DNA from: Faecenecus sp036648855
GTDB taxonomy: Bacteria > Bacillota_I > Bacilli_A > RF39 > UBA660
Length of the DNA stretch: 64,000 nucleotides
Reading direction: 5' to 3'
NCBI GenBank assembly: GCA_036648855.1
Contig: JAVWCU010000002.1
Location: forward strand, 3,194 to 67,193
The stretch's first letter is position 1, and the number at the start of each line of letters is the position of its first letter. Positions 1 to 8,100 of this stretch are shown here, piece after piece. The position numbers and the translations under genes were made by a program. The notes under the pieces are model-generated. The model worked only from the letters and a program-made list of their open reading frames with translations, made no database searches and was not told the DNA's origin.

Positions 1-643
1 CTAGCATATCAAACTCTCTAATTTGATCTAGATTAATAATCATACTTCTACTTACTTTCATAAATCTTCTATCCTCTGTTAATATTTCAACAACTTGGTT
101 TAAGTTTTTATTAATAAGCTGTTCTCCATAAATAGTTCTAATTAAACATCTTTTAGAATCCGGTTCTTTCTCAATATAAATTATATGTCTATATTCTACT
201 TTCTTAATAATATGACTATACTCATAAGTAATGGTCTTTTCCCTATGATCGTAGTGTTTCATAATCAGAGTTAATACTTCTCCTATCTTCTTTTCACAAT
301 TATCTAATTTATTAATATAATCTAATAAATATAAACGATTACTTAAAGCGTCATATTTGTACTGATTATAAGCAGTTACTACAACGATAATAGATACCCA
401 ATCATCATATTCTTCTCTTATACATCTAGCGGCATCTAAACCTGAGCCGTTTTTCGTTTGAATGTCTAGGAAATAAACTTTAAAGCCAATATCTGAACTA
501 ACTATTTTTTTAAATTCTTTTCCATAACCATTTAATAAAATTCGTTTGCTATCTATATCATAATTCATCATAAAATTATTAATTAAGGTATCCATCCGTT
601 TAGCAAATTCTAAATTATCATCACAAATGATAAAGTTCAACAT
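1..643 (-). CDS. LytTR-family response regulator (AgrA/ComE-like), 3' end outside window
   Basis: I translated this by hand from the reverse strand; the ATG is at 641-643 with an AGGAAG ribosome site just upstream, and the C-terminus lies beyond base 1. The protein starts MLNFIICDDN, typical of a receiver domain, and has a likely phospho-acceptor Asp at residue 60 (YFLDIQTKNGSGLDAA). A LytTR DNA-binding domain follows from about residue 130, with the characteristic FMKVSRSMIINLDQI stretch near the cut end. Family members are cytoplasmic transcription regulators paired with AgrC-type histidine kinases, often in peptide quorum-sensing or bacteriocin circuits. The cognate kinase is not in the window and may lie beyond it. 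The target genes cannot be told from here. Confidence 0.85.
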   Translation of the reverse strand, partial: MLNFIICDDNLEFAKRMDTLINNFMMNYDIDSKRILLNGYGKEFKKIVSSDIGFKVYFLDIQTKNGSGLDAARCIREEYDDWVSIIVVVTAYNQYKYDALSNRLYLLDYINKLDNCEKKIGEVLTLIMKHYDHREKTITYEYSHIIKKVEYRHIIYIEKEPDSKRCLIRTIYGEQLINKNLNQVVEILTEDRRFMKVSRSMIINLDQIREFDML

Positions 644-711
644 TTATACCACTTCCTATCATATTGTAATAATACCATATTTTGCCAAAAAAAGACAAAA
701 AAAACACGAAT

Positions 712-1809
712 CTAAGTTCTTGTTCCTTTTTCCTTAAGTTTTTTAGATATTTCACCTAACTTTGGTGGTCTTTTCTCTGTAATAATATTTGTATAGCAAA
801 CAAACCATAATATAATAACAAATAATACTGCATAAATAATTTTTGCTATTAAAGGATCTTTTAATACATAAAATATGGAAGTCAGAGCGAATAAAATATC
901 TATTCCATAAATAATTAAAACTGTGGTCCTTTGAGAGAAGTTCATTCCTAGCAGTTGATGATGTAGATGCTGTTTGTCAGCTGAAAATGGGGCTTGTCCT
1001 TTAAGAAGTCTCCTAATGATAGCGAATAATGTATCTAGGATAGGAATAGCAATAATACTAAGTGGAATAAATAAGGTTGTAAACGCTGTACCTTTAAAAC
1101 CTAATAAAGAAATTATAGCAATCATGAACCCCATAAACATTGAACAGTCACCCGCAAATATTTTAGCAGGATAGAAATTATGTAATAAGAAACCTAGTGT
1201 TGCTCCTAGCATAATGAAGCTAAGCATCATTTCCAAGCTACCAGCGCGCATTTGGAAAATACAGATGATTCCGGTTGTTAAATAGAAAATAGATGAAATA
1301 CCACTACTTAAGCCATCTATTCCATCGATTAAATTAATAACATTAATACATGCAACAATAAAGAAAATAGTTATAGGATAAGCCCAAATACCAAATTCAA
1401 TAGTAGGAAGGCCAAAAGCTGTGATGTTTTCAATTAAAATGCCTCCATAAATAGTTACAATCATAGCAGCAATAATTTGCCCTATTAATTTTCTTGAAGC
1501 TCTTAAATCATGAACATCATCTATAATACCTGTTAATACTATAATAAATGCCCCGATTAAAATAGCATTCATTTTAACACTATGAACACCAAATATCATA
1601 TAACCAAAAAGAAAACTAATAAAAATGCCTACTCCTCCTAATTTGGGAATTGGCTTAGTATGAATATGTCTCTTACCTTCATCATCTCTAGGAACATCTA
1701 CTGCGCCTATATGATGGGCAATTCTTTTCATTAACGGCATAATTAGAGCACTAAATATAAAGGTAGTTATTACCATTTTTAATACATCAGTTACTGTATT
1801 ACCAAACAT
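712..1809 (-). CDS. tagO: Undecaprenyl-phosphate GlcNAc-1-phosphate transferase (TagO/WecA family)
   Basis: This 365-residue polytopic membrane enzyme would move GlcNAc-1-phosphate from UDP-GlcNAc to undecaprenyl phosphate, the first step of wall teichoic acid or other envelope polymer synthesis. Family landmarks are visible: KRHIHTKPIPKLGG near residues 46-59, the catalytic Asp cluster IIDDVHD (95-101), NLIDGIDGL (159-167), AGDCSMFMG (219-227) and the loop His motif QHLHH (281-285). MraY is less likely because the sequence order and the HLHH loop fit the TagO/WecA branch. A good GGAG site precedes the ATG. It lies downstream of mbl, fitting a wall-synthesis neighbourhood. No other teichoic acid genes are in the window, so the final polymer is unknown. 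Confidence 0.9.
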   Translation of the reverse strand: MFGNTVTDVLKMVITTFIFSALIMPLMKRIAHHIGAVDVPRDDEGKRHIHTKPIPKLGGVGIFISFLFGYMIFGVHSVKMNAILIGAFIIVLTGIIDDVHDLRASRKLIGQIIAAMIVTIYGGILIENITAFGLPTIEFGIWAYPITIFFIVACINVINLIDGIDGLSSGISSIFYLTTGIICIFQMRAGSLEMMLSFIMLGATLGFLLHNFYPAKIFAGDCSMFMGFMIAIISLLGFKGTAFTTLFIPLSIIAIPILDTLFAIIRRLLKGQAPFSADKQHLHHQLLGMNFSQRTTVLIIYGIDILFALTSIFYVLKDPLIAKIIYAVLFVIILWFVCYTNIITEKRPPKLGEISKKLKEKGTRT

Positions 1810-1859
1810 ATTATCACTCCTTGGTAATTAAATTATAGCAAACATTCAGAAAATATAAA

Positions 1860-1883
1860 AGAAAAAACCTATTTTATAGGTTA
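1860..1883 (-). terminator. Rho-independent terminator after mbl
   Basis: Read on the minus strand, an AACCTA/TAGGTT stem with an AAAA loop is followed by a run of T. The stem overlaps the last bases of mbl, including its stop codon. Confidence 0.75.
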
Positions 1884-2861
1884 GTTATCCAGTAATTCTA
1901 AATGTTCTAACATTATACCAGTACCTTCTGCTACACAAGTTAAAGGGTTCTCTGCTATAAAGACAGGCACTTTTAATTCAGAAGCAAAAAGGCTAGTAAA
2001 TCCTTCTAATAAAGCCCCTCCTCCGGTTAGAATAATACCCTTATCCACTATATCTGCAGATAACTCTGGGGGAGTTTGTTCTAAAACAGCTTTTGCTGTA
2101 TAAATTATTTTCATAGCATCATCTTTTAAAGCATCTAAAATCTCTACTGAATTAATAGATTCAGTCTTGGGTAATCCTGTAACAGCATCTCTTCCCTTTA
2201 CATCCATCTTTGTTTCTGCTTTTGGTTTATATACTGTTCCTATTTCTTTTTTTATTTGTTCAGCCGTTCGCTCTCCTATTAAAATTTTATGTTTATCTTT
2301 AAGGTATTTAACAATATCATTATCAAATGTAGTACCGGCTATTTTTATAGCATCACTAGTAACTATGCCTCCTAAAGATAAAATAGCTATATCAGTCGTT
2401 CCCCCACCAATATCTATCACCATGTTTCCACTGGGCTTAGCAATGTCCATGCCAGCTCCTACTGCCGCTACTTTTGGTTCTTCTTCTAAATAGATTCGTC
2501 TTGCCCCTGTTCGTTCGGCAGCATCTCTAATTGAGGCTTTCTCTACTTCAGTAATATTAGCAGGACAACAGACTAAAATTCTAGGTTTAATCAGCCTTTT
2601 ACCTATGGCCTTTTTAAGAAAATGTTGAAGCATAGCTTCAGTTAATTCAAAGTCTGCTATTACACCATCTTTCATGGGCCTAATAGCCTTTATTTTACCA
2701 GGAGTTCTGCCAAGCATTTCATTAGCCTCATTACCAACAGCTAAGACCTTTTTAGTGTCTACATCAATAGCTACCACACTTGGTTCATTTAAAACTATTC
2801 CTAAACCTTTTACATAAACTACAACATTTGCTGTACCTAAGTCTATTCCAATATCTTTCAT
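1881..2861 (-). CDS. mbl: MreB-family actin-like cell-shape protein (Mbl type)
   Basis: This 326-residue protein has the actin/HSP70 ATPase fold landmarks: phosphate-1 loop IGIDLGTANVVVY at residues 4-16, phosphate-2 loop IDIGGGTTDIAIL near 150-162, and the adenosine motif ILTGGGALLEG near 277-287. MreB-type filaments organise lateral wall synthesis (elongasome) under the cytoplasmic membrane. I call it Mbl rather than MreB because it sits directly downstream of spoIIID, as mbl does in Bacillus subtilis; sequence alone does not separate the paralogues. The gap to spoIIID is 19 bases, with a GGAGG site before the ATG, so the two are probably co-transcribed. A terminator overlaps its 3' end. 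Confidence 0.9.
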   Translation of the reverse strand: MKDIGIDLGTANVVVYVKGLGIVLNEPSVVAIDVDTKKVLAVGNEANEMLGRTPGKIKAIRPMKDGVIADFELTEAMLQHFLKKAIGKRLIKPRILVCCPANITEVEKASIRDAAERTGARRIYLEEEPKVAAVGAGMDIAKPSGNMVIDIGGGTTDIAILSLGGIVTSDAIKIAGTTFDNDIVKYLKDKHKILIGERTAEQIKKEIGTVYKPKAETKMDVKGRDAVTGLPKTESINSVEILDALKDDAMKIIYTAKAVLEQTPPELSADIVDKGIILTGGGALLEGFTSLFASELKVPVFIAENPLTCVAEGTGIMLEHLELLDN

Positions 2862-2880
2862 TATGTTTCCTCCAATTTTG

Positions 2881-3141
2881 CTACTTTATTTGCTTTAATT
2901 CTAGATACTTAATCCTAGTTGATTCACCACCTCTAAGATGACGAGTTTCAGTGTGATTAAGTAATATCTCCTTTATGGCAGTGTGTAAACGATTATCTAG
3001 TATCTCTAATCTTTCATTTAAATCTTTATGAACAGTGCTTTTACTAATGTGATAAAAAGTAGCTACTTCTCTGATAGTTTTCTTTGTTTCAAGCATATAT
3101 GCTGTTTCTGCTAGCACCCTTTCTTTCATATAATTATTCAT
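2881..3141 (-). CDS. spoIIID: Sporulation transcription factor SpoIIID
   Basis: An 86-residue helix-turn-helix protein of the usual SpoIIID length. The helix-turn-helix spans about residues 20-45 (TIREVATFYHISKSTVHKDL), followed by the typical basic tail region with HTETRHLRGGESTRIKY. In Bacillus it acts in the mother cell, repressing and activating sigma-E genes and leading to the sigma-K regulon. The location between a spoIIQ-like gene and mbl is the same as in B. subtilis, which strongly supports the call. A sigma-E-like promoter may precede it (3163-3190). Presence of this gene means the organism, or a recent ancestor, makes endospores. Confidence 0.95.
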   Translation of the reverse strand: MNNYMKERVLAETAYMLETKKTIREVATFYHISKSTVHKDLNERLEILDNRLHTAIKEILLNHTETRHLRGGESTRIKYLELKQIK

Positions 3142-3162
3142 ATAAACCTTCTTCCTTACTAA

Positions 3163-3190
3163 ATTATATGTAAAGAATTAGTTTTATGAA
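3163..3190 (-). promoter_or_regulatory. Possible sigma-E-type promoter for spoIIID
   Basis: On the minus strand TTCATAA and CATATAAT are separated by 13 bases, about 20 bases upstream of the spoIIID ATG. The spacing and the CATAT -10 element resemble Bacillus sigma-E promoters, and spoIIID is sigma-E dependent there. In AT-rich DNA this could be chance. Confidence 0.35.
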
Positions 3191-3191
3191 G

Positions 3192-3217
3192 AAAAAAAGG
3201 CGATTTCTATAAATCGC
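3192..3217 (-). terminator. Terminator after the spoIIQ-like gene
   Basis: Minus-strand hairpin GCGATTT-ATAG-AAATCGC (3200-3217) followed by seven T. It overlaps the final codons and stop codon of the gene. Confidence 0.8.
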
Positions 3218-3833
3218 TGACTTTTTTATCAAAACATACTTCAGGATCTATTACTTGTCCTTTATGAAACAATTCAAAATGTAAGTGATCTTTTAATTCA
3301 CTATTTAAAATACTAGTTCCACTCTTACCTAAAGTTTGACCTTGTTTAATTGTATCATCTTTTTTAACACTTGTTTCACTTAAACTCTGATAAACACTAA
3401 TTAAATCATTGTCATGTCTTACTTTAATTGTTTTACCTAGTAATTCAGTATCTTCTACTTCCATTACAGTACCGTCTAGAATAGCTAAAATATCAAATTT
3501 ATTTTCTAAGACATAATCTACTCCTGAATTCTGCATATACATGTTCTCATGATAAATAAGTGAGTTCTCTTGCTTAGACTGCTCCGATTGATAATCATAA
3601 AAGTATTTAGCTGCTTTTATATTACTATCTGAATATGGTCTTAGAATAACTTTTTCTACACTTATAACAGGAATTTCTTGTTCTGATATTGCGTTAGATA
3701 CATAAGTTAATTCCTCTTCTTTATTAGACTCTAATGTCTTAGTCATAAAGAAAATACTTAGTACTAAGGCAAATGCTGTAGTTGTGTAAATTACTGGTAT
3801 AACAAATGACTTTAGTTTCAGTTTTCTTTTCAT
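3207..3833 (-). CDS. spoIIQ: SpoIIQ-like membrane protein with degenerate M23 (LytM) domain
   Basis: I place the start at the ATG at 3831-3833, because the in-frame ATG 15 bases upstream lies inside the AGGTGG ribosome site. The 208-residue product has a basic N-terminus, one membrane segment at about residues 8-30, and a C-terminal M23/LytM domain (about 95-200). The first zinc ligand His is replaced by Asn (NSGVD instead of HSGVD), and the YxHLS His is replaced by Gln (VYQSLS); only the HLH pair remains. Loss of catalytic residues is known for B. subtilis SpoIIQ, the forespore partner of SpoIIIAH in the channel between forespore and mother cell. The neighbours spoIIID and mbl match. The role is inferred from family and position. 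Confidence 0.82.
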   Translation of the reverse strand: MKRKLKLKSFVIPVIYTTTAFALVLSIFFMTKTLESNKEEELTYVSNAISEQEIPVISVEKVILRPYSDSNIKAAKYFYDYQSEQSKQENSLIYHENMYMQNSGVDYVLENKFDILAILDGTVMEVEDTELLGKTIKVRHDNDLISVYQSLSETSVKKDDTIKQGQTLGKSGTSILNSELKDHLHFELFHKGQVIDPEVCFDKKVSDL

Positions 3834-3886
3834 CTTTTTCCACCTCATTAAGAGTTTGGACAGATGATGAAACTTTTATACATACT

Positions 3887-4084
3887 TTAAATAAATTTTG
3901 ATGATAAAAATAAATCATAAATAAAGTTGGCAATTAGGTAAATTAAAGAAAGTCCCAATAATGCATAAAAAATCCTGGCTTGATAGACTTTATTTTTTTT
4001 AAAAATTTGGTTTATATTAACAGAATCCATTGCATAGATAACAATAGGTGTTGTAAATAGATAAACTAAAAATTTAGCACTCAT
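3887..4084 (-). CDS. DUF1146 small membrane protein (YwzB-like)
   Basis: A 65-residue protein with two hydrophobic stretches (about residues 5-20 and 40-60) separated by a basic stretch (KKNKVYQARIFYALLG) that resembles the DUF1146/YwzB family. No biochemical function is established for that family that I know of. It overlaps the end of rpiB by 11 bases, suggesting translational coupling. In B. subtilis ywzB lies in the same broad ywl-ywm region. The family match is from memory of the QARxxY-LL pattern and length, so it is good but not certain. Confidence 0.7.
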   Translation of the reverse strand: MSAKFLVYLFTTPIVIYAMDSVNINQIFKKNKVYQARIFYALLGLSLIYLIANFIYDLFLSSKFI

Positions 4085-4592
4085 CAGTTATAACCTCTGT
4101 CTCTTTTTGAGTTTCTTCTAATTTTACTCTAGGTTTTTTTGGTTTAATGTAACGGTTTTTTTCATAATCAGTTATTTGATTAATTCTTCTAATATGTCTT
4201 TCTTCGTTAGAAAAATCGGTTTTCAAAAACACATCTACAATATCAAGAGCCCTATAAGTAGGCATAGTACCATTTAAGGCTAATATATTAGCATCATTAT
4301 CAAGTCTAGTAGCACGAGCTTCCATAGGATTATCTACTTTAGCACATCTAATTCCATCTATCTTATTACAGGCTATAGAAATACCAATGCCACTACTGCA
4401 AATGGCAATTCCATAATCAACTGTTCCTGCTATTACCTCTTTGCCTAAATTAAAAGCCATAATGGGGTAATCTGCTGAGATAAAACTATCTACTCCATAG
4501 TCTATTACTTCTATTTTTTTAGTGTAAAAATATTTTACTAGTTTTTGTTTTAATTTAAATCCTCCATGATCACAGGTTATTCCTATTTTCAT
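4074..4592 (-). CDS. rpiB: Ribose-5-phosphate isomerase B / RpiB-LacAB family
   Basis: This 172-residue cytoplasmic enzyme would interconvert ribose 5-phosphate and ribulose 5-phosphate in the pentose phosphate pathway. It shows CDHGG at residues 7-11, the catalytic Cys at about residue 65 in ICSSGIGIS, a phosphate-binding RCAKV stretch, NDANILALNG and a C-terminal ERHIRRINQITDYE. About 20 residues at the C-terminus (KPKKPRVKLEETQKETEV) extend past the usual 150-residue family length and look unstructured. RpiB homologues (ywlF) occupy the same neighbourhood in B. subtilis. Allose-6-phosphate isomerase activity or a LacA/LacB-type sugar specificity cannot be excluded. Confidence 0.9.
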   Translation of the reverse strand: MKIGITCDHGGFKLKQKLVKYFYTKKIEVIDYGVDSFISADYPIMAFNLGKEVIAGTVDYGIAICSSGIGISIACNKIDGIRCAKVDNPMEARATRLDNDANILALNGTMPTYRALDIVDVFLKTDFSNEERHIRRINQITDYEKNRYIKPKKPRVKLEETQKETEVITDEC

Positions 4593-4751
4593 AAACTATT
4601 CCTCCTTTATTTTATGTTTTTAGTATATCATAAAAATACGGTAGAAATATGGAAGAAAAAAGTTTTTATTAAAATAAAGAGAGTAATTTATATCACCCCT
4701 GCCATAATTTTAAAAAACTAATTAGATTAAAGTCATAAATATTTATTTCAC

Positions 4752-4773
4752 AAAAAAACAGCTTATGCTGTTT
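4752..4773 (-). terminator. Terminator after rpmE
   Basis: Minus-strand hairpin AACAGC-ATAA-GCTGTT followed by T7; it overlaps the rpmE stop codon. Confidence 0.85.
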
Positions 4774-4975
4774 CATTTTCAAAACCATATTTTTTATTAA
4801 ACTTGTCTACCCTACCAGTCTTAGAAGTACGTGATTGTTTACCTGTATAGAATGGATGACATTTAGAACATACCTCAACTTCAATCTTATCTAAGGTTGA
4901 TTTAGTTATAAATTTTTCTCCACAAGCACAAGTAACTTCAGCATCCTTATATTCTGGATGTATTCCTACTTTCAT
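4763..4975 (-). CDS. rpmE: 50S ribosomal protein bL31 (zinc-binding form)
   Basis: A 70-residue bL31 starting MKVGIHPEY. I use the ATG at 4973-4975, seven codons inside the longest frame, because a GGAGAG ribosome site lies just upstream of it. Four cysteines at about 16, 18, 36 and 39 (CAC and CSKC) mark the zinc-binding version rather than the zinc-independent paralogue made under zinc starvation. PFYTGKQ and the basic tail RVDKFNKKYG are typical. A strong promoter lies upstream (5032-5060) and a terminator overlaps the end, so it is probably a single-gene unit. Confidence 0.97.
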   Translation of the reverse strand: MKVGIHPEYKDAEVTCACGEKFITKSTLDKIEVEVCSKCHPFYTGKQSRTSKTGRVDKFNKKYGFENETA

Positions 4976-5031
4976 TTGTATCTCTCCTTCCGCCATGACA
5001 AATTTTTGCCATAGTAATTCATTGCTTTTTT

Positions 5032-5060
5032 ATTATAACAATAATATTTGCTATTGACAA
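5032..5060 (-). promoter_or_regulatory. Sigma-A-type promoter of rpmE
   Basis: Minus strand TTGTCA (5055-5060), 17-base spacer, perfect TATAAT (5032-5037), about 57 bases upstream of the rpmE ATG. Confidence 0.75.
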
Positions 5061-5061
5061 G

Positions 5062-5829
5062 TTAATTTTTAACTGTTTTATCTAAAACATTGATTATTTC
5101 CTTAGATATAGCTTCATATCCCTTAATATTTGGGTGAATATCAAAGGAGTTAGGCAAATATTCCGGGTGCTTTTTCATTAGTTCATAAATATCAATATAA
5201 GTAGCCTGGTTCTTATTACAAATATTTTGATATTTTTCTTTAGCATAAGCAAATACTTCATCTAGTTGTTTAGTTGATGAATTTAGGAGTTTAGGTAGTG
5301 GATTATAATACCCTATGACTATTAGATGACCTTTAGCATATTTTTTTATAAGTACAATAGTTTTATCCACTGAGTCAATTACTTCATCTACTATTTTAGT
5401 TAAATTTTCTACAGGTGGTAAATTAACACTATATATAGAACTATTAAGTTTTTCTAAAAAATCATTAGCGCCTATTGAAAGTGTCACTAAATTAGCCTCT
5501 CTTAAAGCTTTTTTAATATTTAGATCTTCCTGTTTTAATTTAACGGTTTTATTTTGATTAATATCATTTTTAAGATCTATGGTTCTATAACCACTCTTAG
5601 CAAAAGTTTTGCTATATGTTTTAAGTAATGAGTTTTTATTTAGATAATTAGCTACATAATCAGTATATCCATAGTCTATTTTTCCATAAGGGTTTTGCCC
5701 AGCGGCTAACGAGTCACCCAAAGCTATGTAGCGTATTTTCTTATCGGCATTGACACTGTAGATTAAAAAAATAATGATTAAGCTTAATATAATAGTGATA
5801 ATTGTTTTATGCTTTAATAAATATTTCAA
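5062..5829 (-). CDS. SGNH/GDSL-family hydrolase, membrane-anchored or secreted
   Basis: A 255-residue protein with an N-terminal hydrophobic segment at about residues 8-26 that may be a signal peptide or anchor, followed by an SGNH hydrolase domain. The catalytic blocks are visible: ALGDSLAAG with Ser40, the GAND block at 120-123, and DIHPN with Asp230 and His232. Members are esterases or lipases, some acting on wall or lipid acyl groups; B. subtilis YpmR is similar in layout. The start codon appears to be TTG (5827-5829) behind a strong GGAGGAGAG site. It lies between rpmE and murA; the substrate is unknown. Confidence 0.85.
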   Translation of the reverse strand: MKYLLKHKTIITIILSLIIIFLIYSVNADKKIRYIALGDSLAAGQNPYGKIDYGYTDYVANYLNKNSLLKTYSKTFAKSGYRTIDLKNDINQNKTVKLKQEDLNIKKALREANLVTLSIGANDFLEKLNSSIYSVNLPPVENLTKIVDEVIDSVDKTIVLIKKYAKGHLIVIGYYNPLPKLLNSSTKQLDEVFAYAKEKYQNICNKNQATYIDIYELMKKHPEYLPNSFDIHPNIKGYEAISKEIINVLDKTVKN

Positions 5830-5843
5830 GTGCTCTCCTCCAA

Positions 5844-5868
5844 AAGAAAAATAGAGATCTTTCTATTT
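5844..5868 (-). terminator. Terminator after murA
   Basis: Minus-strand stem AAATAGA/TCTATTT followed by T-rich sequence, directly after the murA stop codon. Confidence 0.7.
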
Positions 5869-7125
5869 CTAGTTTATTTCTTCTATCTCTATTTTAGCAC
5901 CTACATTTGTCAGTTTTTCTACTATTTCCTCGTATCCTCTTAAAATATGCTCGACATTTGTTATAACTGTTTCTCCCTCTGCTTTTAAAGCTGCAGCTAC
6001 TAGTGCTGCTCCTGCTCTTAAATCTGTAGCCTCAACAGTCGTCCCTATTAGCCTACTAGGGCCCTTTATTAGGACTTTATTTCCCTCTACCGCGAGACTT
6101 GCACCCATTTTAGAAAGATTAGGAACGTGCATAAATCTATTTTCCCAAATGGTTTCTTCTACTACTGAATTTCCTTGGCACTGCGTTAATAAAACAGTAA
6201 ATGGCTGTTGTAAATCTGTTGGAAAGCCTGGATAAACAGAGGTTTTAATAGTAGTAGGCCTATATTCCTCAACTTTACTTAAAAGAATATAATCTTCTCC
6301 TATATCTACTGGAATACCCATTTCCTGAAACTTGGAAGTTATAGCTTCCATATGGCTGGGAATTATATTGTCTATCTTTAAATAGTCGCCACATAAAGCT
6401 CCTATTATAGCATATGTGCCAGCTTCAATGCGGTCTGGAATAACTTCATTAAAACAACCATGTAGTTTGTTAACTCCTACTATTTTAATGGTAGAAGTAC
6501 CTGCTCCTGTAACATGAGCTCCCATATTATTTAAAAATGTTGCTACATTGACTATTTCTGGTTCTTTAGCAGCATTATCAATAATAGTTGTTCCCGTTGC
6601 TAAAACAGCAGCTAGCATAATATTAACTGTTGCTCCTACTGATGCTATGTCTAAATATATATTGGCTCCTTTTAACTCTTTAGCGGCTACGGTATAACGA
6701 TTACCTACTACTGTAACAGTAGCTCCTAATGATTCAAAACCTTTTAAATGTAAATCAATCGGTCTTTTACCAATTGAGCAACCTCCTGGAAAATACATAT
6801 CCACATGTTTATATTTGCCCAGTAGGGCCCCCATAAAATAGTAAGATGCCCTTAACTTTTTGGAAATACATTCAGGAATTTCTTTATTCATAATAGAAGC
6901 AGAATCAATCACTATACTTTCACTTGCTCTATTAACTGTTGCACCTAGGTACTCTAATATTTCACTTAAAGCATCAGTATCAGTAATTTCTGGAACATTA
7001 CAAATAGTAACCGGCTCATTAGCTAAAATAGCGGCCGGAATTAATGCTACTGCACTGTTTTTAGCGCCACTAACTCGAATAGTACCTGATAAACTATTAT
7101 TCCCAATGATTCTCATTATTTTCAT
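5869..7125 (-). CDS. murA: UDP-N-acetylglucosamine 1-carboxyvinyltransferase MurA
   Basis: This 418-residue enzyme commits UDP-GlcNAc to peptidoglycan by adding enolpyruvate from PEP; it is the fosfomycin target. It shows the PEP-site GAKNSAV at residues 20-26 and the active-site loop GGCSIGKRPIDLHL with the fosfomycin-reactive Cys at about 116, so the natural-resistance Cys-to-Asp change is absent. Later landmarks include DRIEAGTYA and TDLRAGAALVAAALKAEG. Low-GC Gram-positives often have two copies; this one next to fba resembles murAB (murZ) of B. subtilis by position. A GGAGGT site precedes the ATG. Confidence 0.96.
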   Translation of the reverse strand: MKIMRIIGNNSLSGTIRVSGAKNSAVALIPAAILANEPVTICNVPEITDTDALSEILEYLGATVNRASESIVIDSASIMNKEIPECISKKLRASYYFMGALLGKYKHVDMYFPGGCSIGKRPIDLHLKGFESLGATVTVVGNRYTVAAKELKGANIYLDIASVGATVNIMLAAVLATGTTIIDNAAKEPEIVNVATFLNNMGAHVTGAGTSTIKIVGVNKLHGCFNEVIPDRIEAGTYAIIGALCGDYLKIDNIIPSHMEAITSKFQEMGIPVDIGEDYILLSKVEEYRPTTIKTSVYPGFPTDLQQPFTVLLTQCQGNSVVEETIWENRFMHVPNLSKMGASLAVEGNKVLIKGPSRLIGTTVEATDLRAGAALVAAALKAEGETVITNVEHILRGYEEIVEKLTNVGAKIEIEEIN

Positions 7126-7181
7126 TTTTACCTCCGGATACTTAGTACAATATATTCTATTAGTGTTCTAGACTTTTGACC

Positions 7182-8024
7182 CTACTTGTTACTAAATAAT
7201 ATTATTTTATCTTTAACAGCTTGTTTTATGGCAAGTTCTCCACTACTTATTACTTTTCTAGGGTCATACTGATTTGGATTTTCTTTAATAAAAGCAACTA
7301 CTGCCTGATACCAAGCAATCTGTAATTCTGTGTTAATATTAATTTTACAGATGCCACTGGAAATAGCTTGTTTAATTTTATCAGCTGGTATACCGGTCCC
7401 ACCATGCAAAACTAATGGTACTTTTAAGTCATCAGAAATTAATTTCATTGTCTTAAAATCTAAATTAGGTTCACCTTTATATAGACCATGTACGCTTCCT
7501 AAAGCTGGTGCTAGTGAATCAACTTTTGTTTCTTTATAAAACTCTTGGCAGTCACTTAAAGAGGCATATAGTAAAGAGGATGCTACACCATCTTCAGTTC
7601 CCCCTACACAGCCGACTTCTCCTTCTACTGTTACATTAAATTTATTAGCATAATCAACAACTTTCTTTGTTAATGCTATGTTTTCAGCTAGAGGATATTT
7701 ACTACCATCTATCATTACTGAAGTAAATCCTGCTTCTATTGCCATTTTACAAACTTCAAAACTAGGTCCATGATCAACATGAAGACAAATATCTACTTTA
7801 ATATTTAAATCCTTAATTAAACCAGTTACTAGTCCAACAATAGTATTTACGCCACCCATATAACGAATGGCTCCTTCACTTACTCCTAGAATAATTGGCG
7901 TATTCATATCGTTTGCAACTTCTAAAATATATTTAGTCCACTCTAAGTTATTAATATTAAAATGAGGTACAGCATAATGGTTAAGTCTAGCATCTTCAAG
8001 AATTTTTTTACTGTTTACTAACAT
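7182..8024 (-). CDS. fba: Class II fructose-1,6-bisphosphate aldolase
   Basis: A 280-residue zinc-dependent aldolase of glycolysis and gluconeogenesis, cleaving fructose 1,6-bisphosphate to dihydroxyacetone phosphate and glyceraldehyde 3-phosphate. Metal and substrate motifs are visible: LHVDHG at about residues 81-86, EGEVGCVGG, LHGGTGIP and KININTE near the C-terminus. Tagatose-bisphosphate or ketose-bisphosphate aldolases (GatY, KbaY) share these motifs, but the length and the fba-murA neighbourhood, as in B. subtilis, favour FbaA. An AGGGTGAT ribosome site precedes the ATG. Confidence 0.92.
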   Translation of the reverse strand: MLVNSKKILEDARLNHYAVPHFNINNLEWTKYILEVANDMNTPIILGVSEGAIRYMGGVNTIVGLVTGLIKDLNIKVDICLHVDHGPSFEVCKMAIEAGFTSVMIDGSKYPLAENIALTKKVVDYANKFNVTVEGEVGCVGGTEDGVASSLLYASLSDCQEFYKETKVDSLAPALGSVHGLYKGEPNLDFKTMKLISDDLKVPLVLHGGTGIPADKIKQAISSGICKININTELQIAWYQAVVAFIKENPNQYDPRKVISSGELAIKQAVKDKIILFSNK

Positions 8025-8100
8025 TTTATCACCCTATTTACATAATAATCTGAATTTAATAACAAGTCAAATAAAAGGCTTAATATTTTACGTACCAGTG

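Noticed and set aside
3739..3933. 64-codon minus-strand ORF overlapping the start of the spoIIQ-like gene
   Set aside because: It is an out-of-frame shadow with no ribosome site and no recognisable features.
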